A stretch of 64,000 nt of DNA from Lamellibrachia satsuma (Eukaryota; Annelida; Polychaeta; Sabellida; Siboglinidae), in assembly GCA_033239005.1 (NCBI GenBank), contig BSQZ01000102.1:1621501-1685500 (forward strand). The letters run 5' to 3'. Position 1 is the first letter of the stretch, and each line of letters begins with the position of its first letter. Shown here in pieces: positions 9,813 to 20,855 of this stretch. A program made the translations under genes and the position numbers. The notes below the pieces were generated by a model that made no database searches, was not told where the DNA came from, and was given only the letters and a program-made list of their open reading frames with translations.

Positions 9813-10106
9813 GTAAGTGGTGTATAGTGCAGAGTCACTCATCAGGCAGACATTGTGTATTGAATGAGATCACACACAGTTGTTTGGGAGTCGTGTCTTT
9901 CAAGGTTAGTGTCTTTAGCAAAGTAAGTGAAGCAAAGTTATTACTTTTGACAGATATATTTGTGACATCTGCAAATAATATAATGCTACCTTTATTTGTA
10001 ACGTTTACGTAAATAAAAAAGGTACGTATAAGTAAATGAGAAAGGAACGTTTGCGTAAAATGAGAAAGGTACGTAAATGTAAATAAAAAATATACTAGAT
10101 CTCAAG

Positions 10107-10670
10107 CCTGACCTGGTAGATCAAATGGCCCAGAAGCGACCAATCCAATTTCTACGCCATCTGACTGCTCAATCACGCCTACAAAGCCTTGTCCATCATC
10201 ATCCTATGGAGAGTGAAGGTGACCCAAAACAGACACATTGTGGACTACTAAAAGAGACTGAGGGAAGGAAAGGGGTGCTGGGACAACCTCTTCATACTAA
10301 GGCAGGTCATGGACAACATTGTGGCTGCAAGGGAAAGTGCCATATGCATGTACATTGATTACAGGGCTGTCACTGGTGGAGCATTCACTCCCAGAGAAAC
10401 TCAACGCCATCAGGTCAATGTACGGTCAGGTGAAGGTCGTTGAGGAATATTGCAGGTGACTGTTTGATTCTCCTCTTATTTGTCTGCATGCTAGATTCTG
10501 TTTTCGCTCGTTGCAACAATGCTGACGACGGCATCACACACCTTGGTTGTGCAGATGACATCGGGCAGATGAGCAGGGACGCCAGAGCGGCAAATGATCG
10601 ACTCACACGGCTGGACCAACAGAGTAAGCCTGAACAACATTGCTGTCAAGACAAAGAGTACAATGTTTAA
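10107..10670 (+). pseudogene. Non-LTR retrotransposon RT fragment
   Basis: Two RT pieces are visible on the plus strand. The first (10250-10370) reads DNLFILRQVMDNIVAARESA and continues to CMYIDYRA, the segment before the first catalytic Asp of LINE-type RTs. The second (10540-10620) reads CADDIGQMSRDARAANDRL, the catalytic FADD-type motif with Cys in the variable position. The intervening palm sequence is deleted or scrambled, and upstream sequence (10107-10220, FLRHLTAQSRLQSL) fits an RT linker. This is a dead 5'- and internally truncated LINE inside the coiled-coil gene. Confidence 0.6.
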
Positions 10671-10682
10671 GTGAGATGCAAA

Positions 10683-11885
10683 GATGCCACCAGATATAGA
10701 CGAACGTTTCTTACTGACAAAGATGTCTGCCACCAGATATGGACGAACGTTTCTTACTGACAAAGATGTCTGCTACCAGATATGGACGAACATTTCTTGC
10801 TGACAAAGATGTCTGCCACCAGATATGGACGAACGTTTCTTGCTGACAAAGATGTCTGCTACCAGATATGGACGAACGTTTCTTGCTGACAAAGATGTCT
10901 GCCACCAGATATGGACGAACGTTTCTTACTGACAAAGATGTATGCCACCATATATGGACAAACGTTTCTTACTGACAAAGATGTATGCCACCAGATATGG
11001 ATCAACATTTCATATTGACAAAGATGTCTGCTACCACATATGGTCGAATGTTTCTTACTGACAAAGATGTCTGCCACCAGATATAGACGAACGTTTCTTA
11101 CTGACAAAGATGTCTGCCACCAGATATGGACGAACGTTTCTTACTGACAAAGATGTATGCCACCATATATGGACAAATGTTTCTTACTGACAAAGATGTA
11201 TGCCACCAGATATGGATCAACATTTCATATTGACAAAGATGTCTGCTACCACATATGGTTGAATGTTTCTTACTGACAAAGATGTCTGCCACCAGATATG
11301 AACAAAAGTTTCTGCCACCAGATATGGATGAACGTTTCTTGCTGACAAAGATGTCTGCCACCAGATATGGACGAACGTTTCTTGCTGACAAAGATGTCTG
11401 CCACCAGATAAGGACAAACGTTTCTTACAGATAAAGATGTCTGACATCAGATATGGATGAACGTTTCTTACTGACAAAGATGTCTGACACCAGATATGGA
11501 CGAAAGTTTCTGCCACCAGATATGGATGAAATTTTCTTACTGACAAAGATGCATGCCACCAGATATGGACGAACGTTTCTTACTGACAAAGATGTTTGCC
11601 ACCAGATATGGATGAATATTTCTTACTGACAAAGATGTCTGCAACCATATATGGACGAACATTTCTTACTGACAAAGATGTATGGCACCAAATATGGATC
11701 AACGTTTCATATTGACAAAGATGTCTGCTACCACATATGGTCGAATGTTTCTTACTGACAAAGATGTCTGCCACCAGATATGGACGAACGTTTCTTACTG
11801 ACAAAGATGTCTCCCACCAGATATGGACGAACGTTTCTTACTGACAAAGATGTATGCCACCAGATATGGATGATCTTTTCTTATT
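10683..11885. repeat. 43-bp minisatellite, array A
   Basis: The unit ccaccagatatggacgaacg plus tttcttactgacaaagatgt plus ctg repeats about 28 times, with point variants (tatgcc, ctaccaca, atcaacatttcatattg) that recur as higher-order patterns. Three units equal 129 bp, so minus-strand ORFs reading MSVRNVRPYLVADIFVSKK are periodic artefacts and not genes. Confidence 0.95.
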
Positions 11886-12389
11886 AAAAAATCTCCATCA
11901 AAAATCCAGGAGATTTATTCTCCAATCCGGCAGAACAAATCTCCTGGATTTTTGATGATACCTAAACTATTCTTGTGTGGCCTAACAAAAGACCGTCAAT
12001 CCTTTCTGAGTGAAAATTAGTATAAGAAATAACACATGCATCTGTTTTAGTGCAATGTCAAGAGAATGCCTACCAACTTCAACAACAAGCCAATCAGCTA
12101 GAAGCTCATGACACTCGGCTGGAAGACCATGACACTCGACTGACCATTCATGTCACTCAGCTGGAAGATCATGATCAGCAGCTGCAAGACATTAAGGTAA
12201 GTGGTGTATAGTGCAGAATCACTTATCAGGCAGACATTGTGTATTGAATGAGATCACACACAGTTGTTTGGGAGTCGTGTCTTTCAAGGTTGGTGTCTTT
12301 AGCAAAGTAAGTGAAGCAAAGTTATTACTTTTGACATATATATTTGTGACATCTGCAAATAATATAATGTTACCTTTATTTGTAACGTT
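11886..12389 (+). repeat. Duplicated copy of 9395-9999 inside the minisatellite
   Basis: 11887-11999 matches 9395-9500, and 12001-12389 matches 9590-9999 at over 95% by eye, with about 100 bp lost between the two blocks. The right junction falls on aacgttt, which is present both in the copied segment and in every 43-bp unit. That suggests microhomology-mediated insertion into the array. The copy carries a second version of the coiled-coil exon. Confidence 0.85.
12051..12196 (+). CDS. Duplicate coiled-coil exon
   Basis: This 146-bp copy of exon 9646-9812 keeps the tctgttttag acceptor and gtaagt donor. It lacks exactly 21 bp (one heptad, TQLEVHD), so phase 1 entry and phase 0 exit are preserved. 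Substitutions change residues (VQCQENAYQLQQQANQ) without adding stops. Splicing the first copy directly to this one would enter it in the wrong phase and reach a TAG about 16 codons in. The two copies could therefore work only as alternatives, not together. Expression is unknown. Confidence 0.5.
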
Positions 12390-13553
12390 TGGATGAACGT
12401 TTCTTACTGACAAAGATGTCTGCAACCAGATATGGACAAACGTTTCTTACTGACAAAGATGTACGCCACCAGATATGGACGAACGTTTCTTACTGACAAA
12501 GATGTATGCCACCATATATGGACGAACATTTCTTACTGACAAAGATGTATGGCACCATATATGGACGAACATTTCTTACTGACAAAGATGTATGGCACCA
12601 AATATGGATCAACGTTTCATATTGACAAAGATGTCTGCTACCACATATGGTCGAATGTTTCTTACTGACAAAGATGTCGGCCACCAGATATGGATGAACG
12701 TTTGTATGCCACCAGATATGGATGATCTTTTCTTACTAAAAAAGATGTATGCCACCAGATATGGATGAACCTTTCTTACTAATAAAGATGTCTGCCACCA
12801 CATATTGTCGAACGTTTCTTACTGACAAAGATGTCTGCCACCAAATATGGATGAACGTTTCTTACTGACAAAGATGTGTGCCACCAGATATGGACAAACG
12901 TTTCTTACTGACAAAGATGTATGCCACCAGATATAGACAAACGTTTCTTACTGACAAAGATGTCTGCCACCAGATATGGATGATCTTTTCTTACTAACAA
13001 AGGTGTATGCCACCAGATATGGACAAACTTTTCTTACTAATAAAGATGTCTGCCACCACTTATGGACGAACGTTTCTTACTGACGAAGATGTCTGCACCA
13101 GTTATGGACAAACGTTTCTTACTAACAAAGATGTATGCCACCAGATATGGATGATCTTTTCTTACTAAAAAAGATGTATGCCACCAGATATGGATGAACT
13201 TTTCTTACTAATAAAGATGTCTGCCACTAGATATGGACGAACGTTTCTTACTGACAAAGATGTCTGCCACCAGATATGGATGAACGTTTCTTACTGACAA
13301 AGCCACCAGATATGGATGAACCTTTCTTACTAATAAAGATGTCTGCCACCAGATATGGACAAACGTTTCTTACTAACAAAGATGTCTGCCACCAGATATG
13401 GATGAATGTTTCTTACTGACAAAGATGTCTGCCACCAGATATGGATGATCTTTTCTTACTAACAAAGATGTCTACCACCAGATGTGGACAAACGTTTCTT
13501 ACTGACAAAGATGTATGCCACCAGATATGGACGAATGTTTCTTACTGACAAAG
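12390..13553. repeat. 43-bp minisatellite, array B
   Basis: This is the same 43-bp unit as array A, resuming directly after the duplicated exon segment, with about 26 copies. Several units are shortened (for example at 12700 and 13300). The two arrays were evidently one before the segment was inserted. Confidence 0.95.
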
Positions 13554-14530
13554 GCCACAAAATACATGAAAACAGAAATGGCCCACGCACGTGCAACCCA
13601 CATGAGCGTTTGTACAAAAGCACGCTTGCGGATGTCAATATGCCACGAGACAAGCAGAGAAAAGCAGCGGCCCAACTAGCACCAGATTAGCCATCTGGTG
13701 CGCTGATAGAAAATATTTACTCATTTGTGTACTCGGGCTGCGCCATCGGCGAGGATGGCAAAGAGGCAGAGAAGGTGGAGTGGTGATGGCGTACATTTGA
13801 AGAGACGAGCAGCTCTCGCGAGTGTTTTGCAATTGGCTCAACTATGTGTGCATCTGCTCTGTAGTGCTGTACTAATGTGAGGCCTGGACCCTGGACCTGG
13901 CTGTGAGTCTTCTATGCACGATGTGTGACACGCCTCTACAGCGAGTGCAAGGCTACTGCGGCAATGCTACGGAGGCGTTGCTGGTTGTGACTGTGCCATA
14001 TATTGTGCATGGAGCCCCAGCGCATGGTGCCGCACGCGTACAACATGAGAACATAGACCCGCTATATGCCAAGGGACACTAATGGTGATGTGCCCTGCAT
14101 TGAACGTATATATATATATATACATACAAATGCATAATATACATATATATATATTATCAAATGGTCATGTGACAGCATGTCGGCAGCTTGACCTTTGCCA
14201 TGAAAGTTTTGTGAACCAGATCTTTCCTCTTGTTAAAGCGTTAAATCCAACCATCAGTGGACTGGATTGTGGAATGATTCAGTTTTTATTATTCCTCATT
14301 TTATAAGTCCAGGACTCGGAAAAGTGTGGATAGTGAACAGTTTAGCTTCGATGTGGCATCCATTTGGCTCACATATGTAAAAGCAATCATCACTTTAGGA
14401 CTAAGATTGCAAACTGTTCAACATCATTATTGGAAACAAGAATCATCATTGACAAAGTCACAAACTGCTGAAGAACACGCACCAGCGACCACAACTACAA
14501 TGTAGAATCTGTCCTTTGGCAAAGCATCGT
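13554..14530. other. Intergenic or intronic sequence without recognisable gene
   Basis: Contains a short TA/CATA microsatellite near 14107-14156 and weak ORFs (13484-13690, 14082-14306) without domains, codon pattern or splice context. It probably lies in an intron of the coiled-coil gene. Confidence 0.4.
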
Positions 14531-14534
14531 ATAT

Positions 14535-14752
14535 GGCTAAAAGTTTCTGTTTGGTCACTGACTCCCTGGTGAACAGATGACAAACTGAAACTGTTTGGTC
14601 ACTGACTCCCTGGTGAACAGATGACAAACTGAAACTGTTTGGTCACTGACTCCCTGGTGAACAGATGACAAACTGAAACTGACTCCCTGGTGAACAGATG
14701 ACAAACTGAAACTGACTCCCTGGTGAACAGATGACAAACTGAAACTGCAGCA
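14535..14752. repeat. 44/33-bp tandem repeat
   Basis: The core gactccctggtgaacagatg plus acaaactgaaa (33 bp) occurs six times. The first three or four copies carry an extra ctgtttggtca stretch (44 bp). Minus-strand ORFs reading CHLFTRESV repeats are artefacts of it. Confidence 0.9.
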
Positions 14753-14794
14753 GGGATGACTGGCTTGACTGATTCAGATGGCTCCACTGCACAG

Positions 14795-16079
14795 GTAACA
14801 CTTCTTGACGTTCCAGGAAAACCTACGTGTGCAACATTGTATTTTATTCTACTAACCGGCAGACGTGATTCTGTTAAGTGACATATGTTAATGCAACGGG
14901 AATAGGGAATAAATAATTAATTTTGACTCCACTAAACTTATTTCCACCGAAGCAATTACTGATCCTGTTTGGAGCAAGCATGGGTAGGACGTTTTTACTG
15001 CTATCACATTGCCAAATGTAAACAAACTGCGTTATAAATTATTATAAATCTATTGTTATATAAGGACGTACACAGTTACTGATTGTGAGCTGCTAAGTGA
15101 CAACTAATTTATTATAATAAAATACAGTAACAGCTTATTTGGTGAATTTATCAGAACAGACTCATTAAATCTCATAAATCAATGGCACATCGGGATATAC
15201 AAAAGTATGTCAAACATATATAATGTTTCTGTCTGCTCATTGAAGCTTTGACACACTATTATATATTATTAGGTTTTTGCACTATTTAAAACATGTAAAA
15301 TCATGAAATGTCCTTGTATGAACAGTGTAAGTCAAACAGAGATTGTTGGGTGAGGGTTGGTCACAGTGGATTTTGGGTGACCTAATGGCAGAGAGACTCC
15401 TACATATACAGTGTGAATGCTAAATGCTAGTAAGTAGTTATATAGTTAGTACTTGCATCATTATCAATATTTGGTAGTTAGTCTGGCATAATACACCTGT
15501 TAATTATAGATATTTCTTGTACACACCATTTGGGCATGCTTGCTGTGATAATGTGTCGTTTTGATGGTGGATGCTTGCATAATTGCTAGCTCCTGATTTC
15601 TGATGCTAACTCATTATTACTGAATTAAATGTCATTGATTTGATCTATTTCACTCTACACTGGGCTTGCATTGTTATTCTGCATAAAGTAAATTAGATTG
15701 GTGGGAGAATCTTGGTGCAGAAGCGGTTTTGGTTCAGTGAAAAGGCGTGGAATATTGATTAGATTAAGTATTACTATTACATATAGATTATACATAAACT
15801 TATTATAGCCACATATTAGGAAACAGTTTTTATTAACATTTAGTCAGAGGCTGCATTTTAGCGTAAGTTAGTCCCGGACTGCGGCAGGGAAGTGAGCAAG
15901 CGAAAAATTTAATAGGGTTTGTTAATTGCAGTTCGAGAATCTCGTGAATATTGTAACAGGAGCTTTTTTCTAACTGTACATAGCTGTTACCTGTTCAGGT
16001 AAGTTGTATTATTGATAATGATGTCTTGTTTATTTATTGAGCAGCAGTTCAACATCAGCATGGTCATAGCATCATTTAG
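14795..16079. other. AT-rich non-coding sequence
   Basis: No ORF over 60 codons, no transposon ends and no splice-bounded exon were recognised. It sits between exons of the coiled-coil/Gln-rich gene and is probably intron. Confidence 0.4.
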
Positions 16080-16405
16080 CTGCAAGGGCAACAACATCAA
16101 AGTCAAGAGATGTCCCGGCTGCAAGGACAACAACAACACAGTCAAGAGATGTCCTGGCTTCAAGGACAACAACATCAAAGTCAAGAGATGTCCCTGCTGC
16201 AAGGACAACAACAACACAGTCAAGAGATGTCCCAGCTTCAAGGACAACATCAAGGTCATGATATATCCTGGCTGCAAGGACAACAACAACATGGTCAAGA
16301 GATGTCCCAGCTTCGAGGACAACAACATCAAGGTCATGAGATATCCTGGCTGCAAGGACAACACGGTCAAGAGATGTCCTGGCTGCAAGGACAACAACAA
16401 ATCTT
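16080..16405 (+). CDS. Gln-rich repeat exon of the coiled-coil gene
   Basis: An acceptor (catcatttag) precedes 16080 and a plausible donor (gtatag) follows 16405. Read in phase 0, the phase in which exon 9646 or 12051 ends, the exon gives 13-14-residue repeats LQGQQQHSQEMS(W/R/L/Q), about eight in a row, without a stop. The DNA unit is 36-42 bp and always a multiple of three, so the frame is conserved through copy-number change, as expected of an exon under coding constraint. A second frame is also open (CKDNNNTVKRCPG). The phase match and the resemblance of VQGQD to LQGQQ favour the Gln-rich frame. Confidence 0.5.
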
Positions 16406-17062
16406 AGGTATAGCTTATATTGATGTTTTCTTACCAGCTAATTGTCTTGAATACTATATAAAACATACACAAAATCAAAGATATATACATTGATGATAGA
16501 AACAATCCTAATGTATTATTAATGTATTAAACAAAATAACAACTGTTGGAGAGAAAAACAGGTTCTGAATTTTTCGAGAATTGTGTTTGTCATTAATATC
16601 CATTATTATCCATGTTTATTGGGATATGCTCTGTATTTAAATTATTTATTATATCCAACAGAACATCAGAACTTGTTGTCTTGCTTTAATTTGCAGTCCT
16701 GTTGAGAGGTTAACAACATTGTTTCGCTCTGTGGAAGTTGATACCAACAGCAGAATACCGTGGAGGACTTTATCTGCATTGTCTACTTGTGCATGTTATC
16801 CCTAATTGATTCTGCTAATAATCATTGGGACATTTTACTAAATGAATAAGGGACATGGAATTACATAGTTGTTAAGGGGACAAATTGGCCTTGAAGTGGG
16901 TTAAGTCATATCTTAAAACCTGCAAATTTTATATTAGCAAAATTTACAATGTAAGTTGTCTGTATTGTGTCTCAAATTTACAATATATTTTGTCGTATGT
17001 ACAGAATGAAATGCAAATTTTGCGGATTACAGCGCATCATGAAAAAAGAAGTGTGTCCAGCG

Positions 17063-17149
17063 TTCGGAAAGCTGAATCATTTTCGTTCGGAAAGATGAAT
17101 CATTTTCATTCGGAATGATGAATCATTTTCATTCGGAAAGATCAATCAT
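17063..17149. repeat. 23-bp tandem repeat inside the gypsy-2 zinc knuckle
   Basis: Four units of ttcggaaagatgaatcattt plus tca start at 17063, 17086, 17109 and 17132. The unit encodes the FGK-NHF part of a CCHC knuckle. The flanks read CKFCG...KKEVCPAFGK before and NHFVAVCKQ after. As 23 is not a multiple of three, the amplification destroyed the frame. Confidence 0.85.
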
Positions 17150-17718
17150 TTTGTGGCTGTGTGTAAACAACGGGCGACACACCAGATAGACAGCGACCAT
17201 GAATCCTTGGAACAGTTAACAACTGAGGAACTTCATGGGCTGGACAGAACTAAAATCTATGTGAACATGAGGATGATGAACTCTGGTAAATCGGTGAAGT
17301 TCCACATTGACAAAGAATCATCTGAGCACTTGTATCAAAATGTACGGCAGTCATGCTGACGGATACAACACTGAAATCAGGGACAAGTGACAAGATCAAG
17401 TTGGTAGAAGTTGCTAAAGTGATGATACATAACATGTTCAATGAGAAGAAGTACAATGTGAAGATCTAACTCGATATTGGGGCTACGAGCATGTGAAGTG
17501 ATGAAGTTCATCACAATAAATTAATCAAATGTTATGAGGTCAACCTACTAGAGTCATGTAGAACACCACATTATACCGTGAAACAGTTCCAATCTGTGTT
17601 CGATGATGAGGTTGGCACCCTGCCAGAAGTGCAACATTTGGAAAGAGACCCAGACGTGCTGGCTTCGGTGAGTCGAGTGAGAAGAATACGTGCCATATCA
17701 GATGATGTGAAAGCAGAA

Positions 17719-18363
17719 CAACCAAAGGATGGAGACTGGTGACATCATTGAACAAGTGGAGCAACCAAAGGATGGAGACTGGTGACATCATTGAACAAGT
17801 GGAGCAACCAAAGGATGGAGACTGGTGACATCATTGAACAAGTGGAGCAACCAAAGGATGGAGACTGGTGACATCATTGAACAAGTGGAGCAACCAAAGG
17901 ATGGAGACTGGTGACATCATTGAACAAGTGGAGCAACCAACGGATGGAGACTGGTGACATCATTGAACAAGTGGAGCAACCAACGGATGGAGACTGGTGA
18001 CATCATTGAACAAGTGGAGCAACCAACGGATGGAGACTGGTGACATCATTGAACAAGTGGAGCAACCAACGGATGGAGACTGGTGACATCATTGAACAAG
18101 TGGAGCAACCAACGGATGGAGACTGGTGACATCATTGAACAAGTGGAGCAACCAACGGATGGAGACTGGTGACATCATTGAACAAGTGGAGCAACCAACG
18201 GATGGAGACTGGTGACATCATTGAACAAGTGGAGCAACCAACGGATGGAGACTGGTGACATCATTGAACAAGTGGAGCAACCAACGGATGGAGACTGGTG
18301 ACATCATTGAACAAGTGGAGCAACCAACGGATGGAGACTGGTGACATCATTGAAAAACTGGAG
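17719..18363. repeat. 43-bp minisatellite grown from gypsy-2 RT sequence, 15 copies
   Basis: Units begin at 17719, 17762 and so on up to 18321. Each is caaccaaaggatggagactg plus gtgacatcattgaacaagtggag, with aag/acg variants grouped in blocks (older type first, later type after 17937). The unit spells the RT N-terminal stretch GDIIE(Q/K)(V/L)EQPT that precedes SSLATAVKPNG in gypsy RTs. The last copy runs straight into that sequence, so the array arose by tandem amplification within the RT gene. Confidence 0.93.
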
Positions 18364-18756
18364 CAACCAACGGCATGTGAGAGTAGCCTAGCGACAGCAG
18401 TGAAACCAAATGGCAGGGTATACAAAGACCCACAACAGTTGAACAAGGCTCTCAAGAGGGAGCGCTACTTGACACCGCTATTGACGACATCTTGCAGATG
18501 TTACAAGAGGCCAAAGTGTTCAGTCGTAGATCTTAAATCGGGCTATTGGCACGTGTGGCTAGACAGAGACTCATATCTCAAGACGACTTTCAACACTGGT
18601 CTCGGATGCTATCGATGGTTACATCTTCCATTTGGCGTCAACGTTTCTGCGGAAATCTTCCAATGAAAGCTTCATCAAGCTCTTGACAGACCGAGATGAT
18701 TGTCACACATCAGCACGACGAGAGACTTACAGCCCTACTAAAAAGATGTGAACAGC
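18298..18756 (+). pseudogene. gypsy-2 RT palm remnant
   Basis: The open frame 18298-18666 starts in the last repeat unit and reads TAVKPNGRVYKDPQQLNKAL, then SVVDLKSGYWHVWLDRD and YRWLHLPFGVNVSAEIFQ, the fingers/palm of gypsy RT including the first catalytic Asp in VVDLKSGYW. After a TGA the sequence for the YADD catalytic loop is missing. An LLKRCEQLG-like stretch follows up to the hAT insertion at 18763. Confidence 0.8.
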
Positions 18757-18762
18757 TGGGAT

Positions 18763-20176
18763 CAGGCCCTTAGCCAGAAATAAAATTTTGCCAGTTTTGA
18801 ACATTCTAAAAAAACTGAAAAGCGCAAACGGCTTCCACAGACGCCGTTTGTGTCTATGACAGCCATTATTGGCCAAACCGATTTTTTTTAATGGCAAGCC
18901 AATGCTGGTTGATACAATGACAGCAATTATTGGCCCATTTCGTTTTTGCACTGGTAAGCCAATGCAAGTTGAGCAAATGTTTAAATGACAGCCAATATTG
19001 GCCGAATTAGGTTTTTTCAATGATAGGCCAAGTCCAGGTTAACCATTATTGGCCCAATCAAGTTTTCTACCTATGCAGTGAGGTTGGCATTATCACCTGC
19101 ACAGTAATACTAGAAGCAGCAATAGAAGAAGAGCCAACACATGGTTTATGAAAATGTAATCTTAAGACTTTAAGTACATGCATGCAAATATGTCTAATAT
19201 GAACAAATATGATTACAATCACACTCAAAATCAAATGCTTGACACTAAAAGTAAAGCAATACAAGAAATAAAAATAGAACACACAGCACTCAGTAATACA
19301 ATTGGTTTTGAAAGTAATACATTGAAACATTACTTCTTTGATAAAACAGCAATCATCCAGATTCAGTATTGCCTATTGCCTGGACAAAAAAACAATATGA
19401 ATTTACTATTCTTGGTTTGCCTGCTGCTTGAGCTGAGGAACCAGGAAACTGCTGCCAATAGTAGGGCCTACACGCCGGTTATGTATGTGAATCGGAGCCC
19501 GAATCAGATTCAATTTCGAATATACCAAGATCGCGTTTGGCCACTGCAGAGTGCTAGCGGTGAGCGACAATACAGTAGTGTCTTGATTACTAGCGGCAGG
19601 CACATCAACGTTATGGATCTCCACCAACGTAACAAAGGATGCTGACTTGGACTGTTCAGGGACAATCGCAGGAACGCTGCTTTTATTCACGTTTACAAAA
19701 AAGGCATTGATTGTCGTGAACTTTGTCGTTGACATATCGCATCTTTTCACTCGCTTGGCAGGTGCCATTTTGAACTCACCCCACGACACCCGGGTCACGG
19801 GATTGTTTCTTCAAATGAGAGCGCCACTGGGTAGGCTCTGAGAAAGGCCATAGAAATACATTTTCTAACCAATGACGTACACGACTACAATAAATAGAGA
19901 TCAACAACAGTACCACTATTTTCAAATAATGTCAAGGTTAAAAACATATTGTCTTATTACTTATAGATTGACAGTATTCACTATTCTGCCACAGACAACA
20001 TTCGTTGAATCACGACCGCGTGCCCCAAGAGTCACCAAGACAGTTAAAAAAAAAATTATTATGAAAAAATCTCATATTTATTGTAAAAAGAAAAAGCCCA
20101 CCTTTTATTTTATCCATCATCGTAAGACCTTTGCCCGTCATCAAGACGGGCAGACGGGTCCTTGGCTAAGGGCCTG
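18763..20176. mobile_element. 1.4-kb hAT-type DNA transposon inserted in gypsy-2
   Basis: The ends CAGGCCCTTAGCCA (18763) and TGGCTAAGGGCCTG (to 20176) are perfect 14-bp inverted repeats. They are flanked by 8-bp duplications gctgggat (18755-18762) and gttgggat (20177-20184), 7 of 8 identical. An 8-bp duplication and CAG..CTG ends are hallmarks of hAT. The interrupted RT thumb reading frame (KRCEQLG before, KFNKVK after) resumes once the insert and one target copy are excluded. Inside are four degenerate repeats of atgacagccattattggcc type (18850-19060) and a possible transposase fragment on the minus strand. Confidence 0.88.
19406..19798 (-). pseudogene. Possible N-terminal fragment of the hAT transposase
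   Basis: The 130-codon minus-strand ORF contains MAPAKRVKRCDMSTTKFTTI followed by NAFFVNVNKSS. This resembles the N-terminal (S/T)I-x-x-FF tails that precede BED or hAT domains in many hAT-type transposases. It lies inside an element defined by hAT-type ends. No catalytic or dimerisation region is present. The assignment rests on position and a short motif. A plus-strand ORF (19178-19645) overlaps it in antisense. Confidence 0.35.
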
Positions 20177-20184
20177 GTTGGGAT

Positions 20185-20847
20185 AAAATTCAACAAGGTG
20201 AAGATGCAGTTGAGGTGGTCTAACATCAAGTTCCTAGGACATCTGGTGACAGAGGCGGGTCTACGTCCAAATCCGGAGGTGTGATGCGTGCAAGATATGA
20301 CTGAACCAGCAGATGTGTGTGAACTGAGGACATTCCTGGGATTCACACAGTACCTTGTGATGTTTCTCCCAAATCCCTCTGGCATCACAGAGTCGATGAG
20401 ACAACAGACCAAGCAGGGAGCACACTGGCAGTGGGGAGTCTCCCAGAGAGAGGCATTCCTATCTACTAAAGCAATGATGACAACAGAGCCACTACTTCGA
20501 TACTACAGACCTGAGGTGGAACTGACAATCCATTGTGACACGAGCGACAAGGGTCTGGGTGCAGCCCTACTCCAAGACAGTCAACCACTCGCATACAGCA
20601 GCCGTGCTCTCACTGAAACAGAAGATGCAGAACCATTGAGAAGGAATGCTAGCAGTGGTCTGGTCTGTTTAGAAATATCACCAACACACATCTGGAAGGC
20701 ACACTGCAGTATACTTGGACCACAAGTTACTGGAGCGTATCATGACTAAACCCCTGAAGGATGTTCCAAACCACCTGCAAAACATGCATACGAGACTGCA
20801 GCAGTATGATGTCACTGTTGTGTACATGCCAGGAGAGGATCAACACC
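20185..20847 (+). pseudogene. gypsy-2 RT thumb and RNase H remnant
   Basis: After the hAT insert the frame continues with IKFLGHLVTEAGLRPNP, then a TGA. The open frame 20288-20749 then reads ELRTFLGFTQYLVMFLPN, SQREAFLSTKAMMTTEPLL and ELTIHCDTSDKGLGAALLQD, where the Asp pair belongs to the RNase H active site, followed by LAYSSRALTETE. A further frame gives VVYMPGEDQHLTD up to the second insertion. It is broken by stops and frameshifts. Confidence 0.85.
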
Positions 20848-20855
20848 TGACTGAC

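Noticed and set aside
10711..12803. Series of minus-strand ORFs (MSVRNVRPYLVADIFVSKK...) that look like a repeat protein
   Set aside because: They are read from the 43-bp minisatellite. Three units equal 129 bp, so any stop-free frame persists for long stretches. No splice sites, start context or conserved flanks.
16012..16407. Cys/Lys-rich frame (VKRCPGCKDNNN repeats) over the Gln-rich exon
   Set aside because: Also open, but the frame whose phase fits the upstream exons is the LQGQQQ one. The CPGCKD frame has no acceptor-compatible phase partner that I could find.
19178..19645. 155-codon plus-strand ORF in the hAT element
   Set aside because: Overlaps antisense to a frame with a transposase-like N-terminus. 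No domain, AT-rich codons. Kept only as an alternative.
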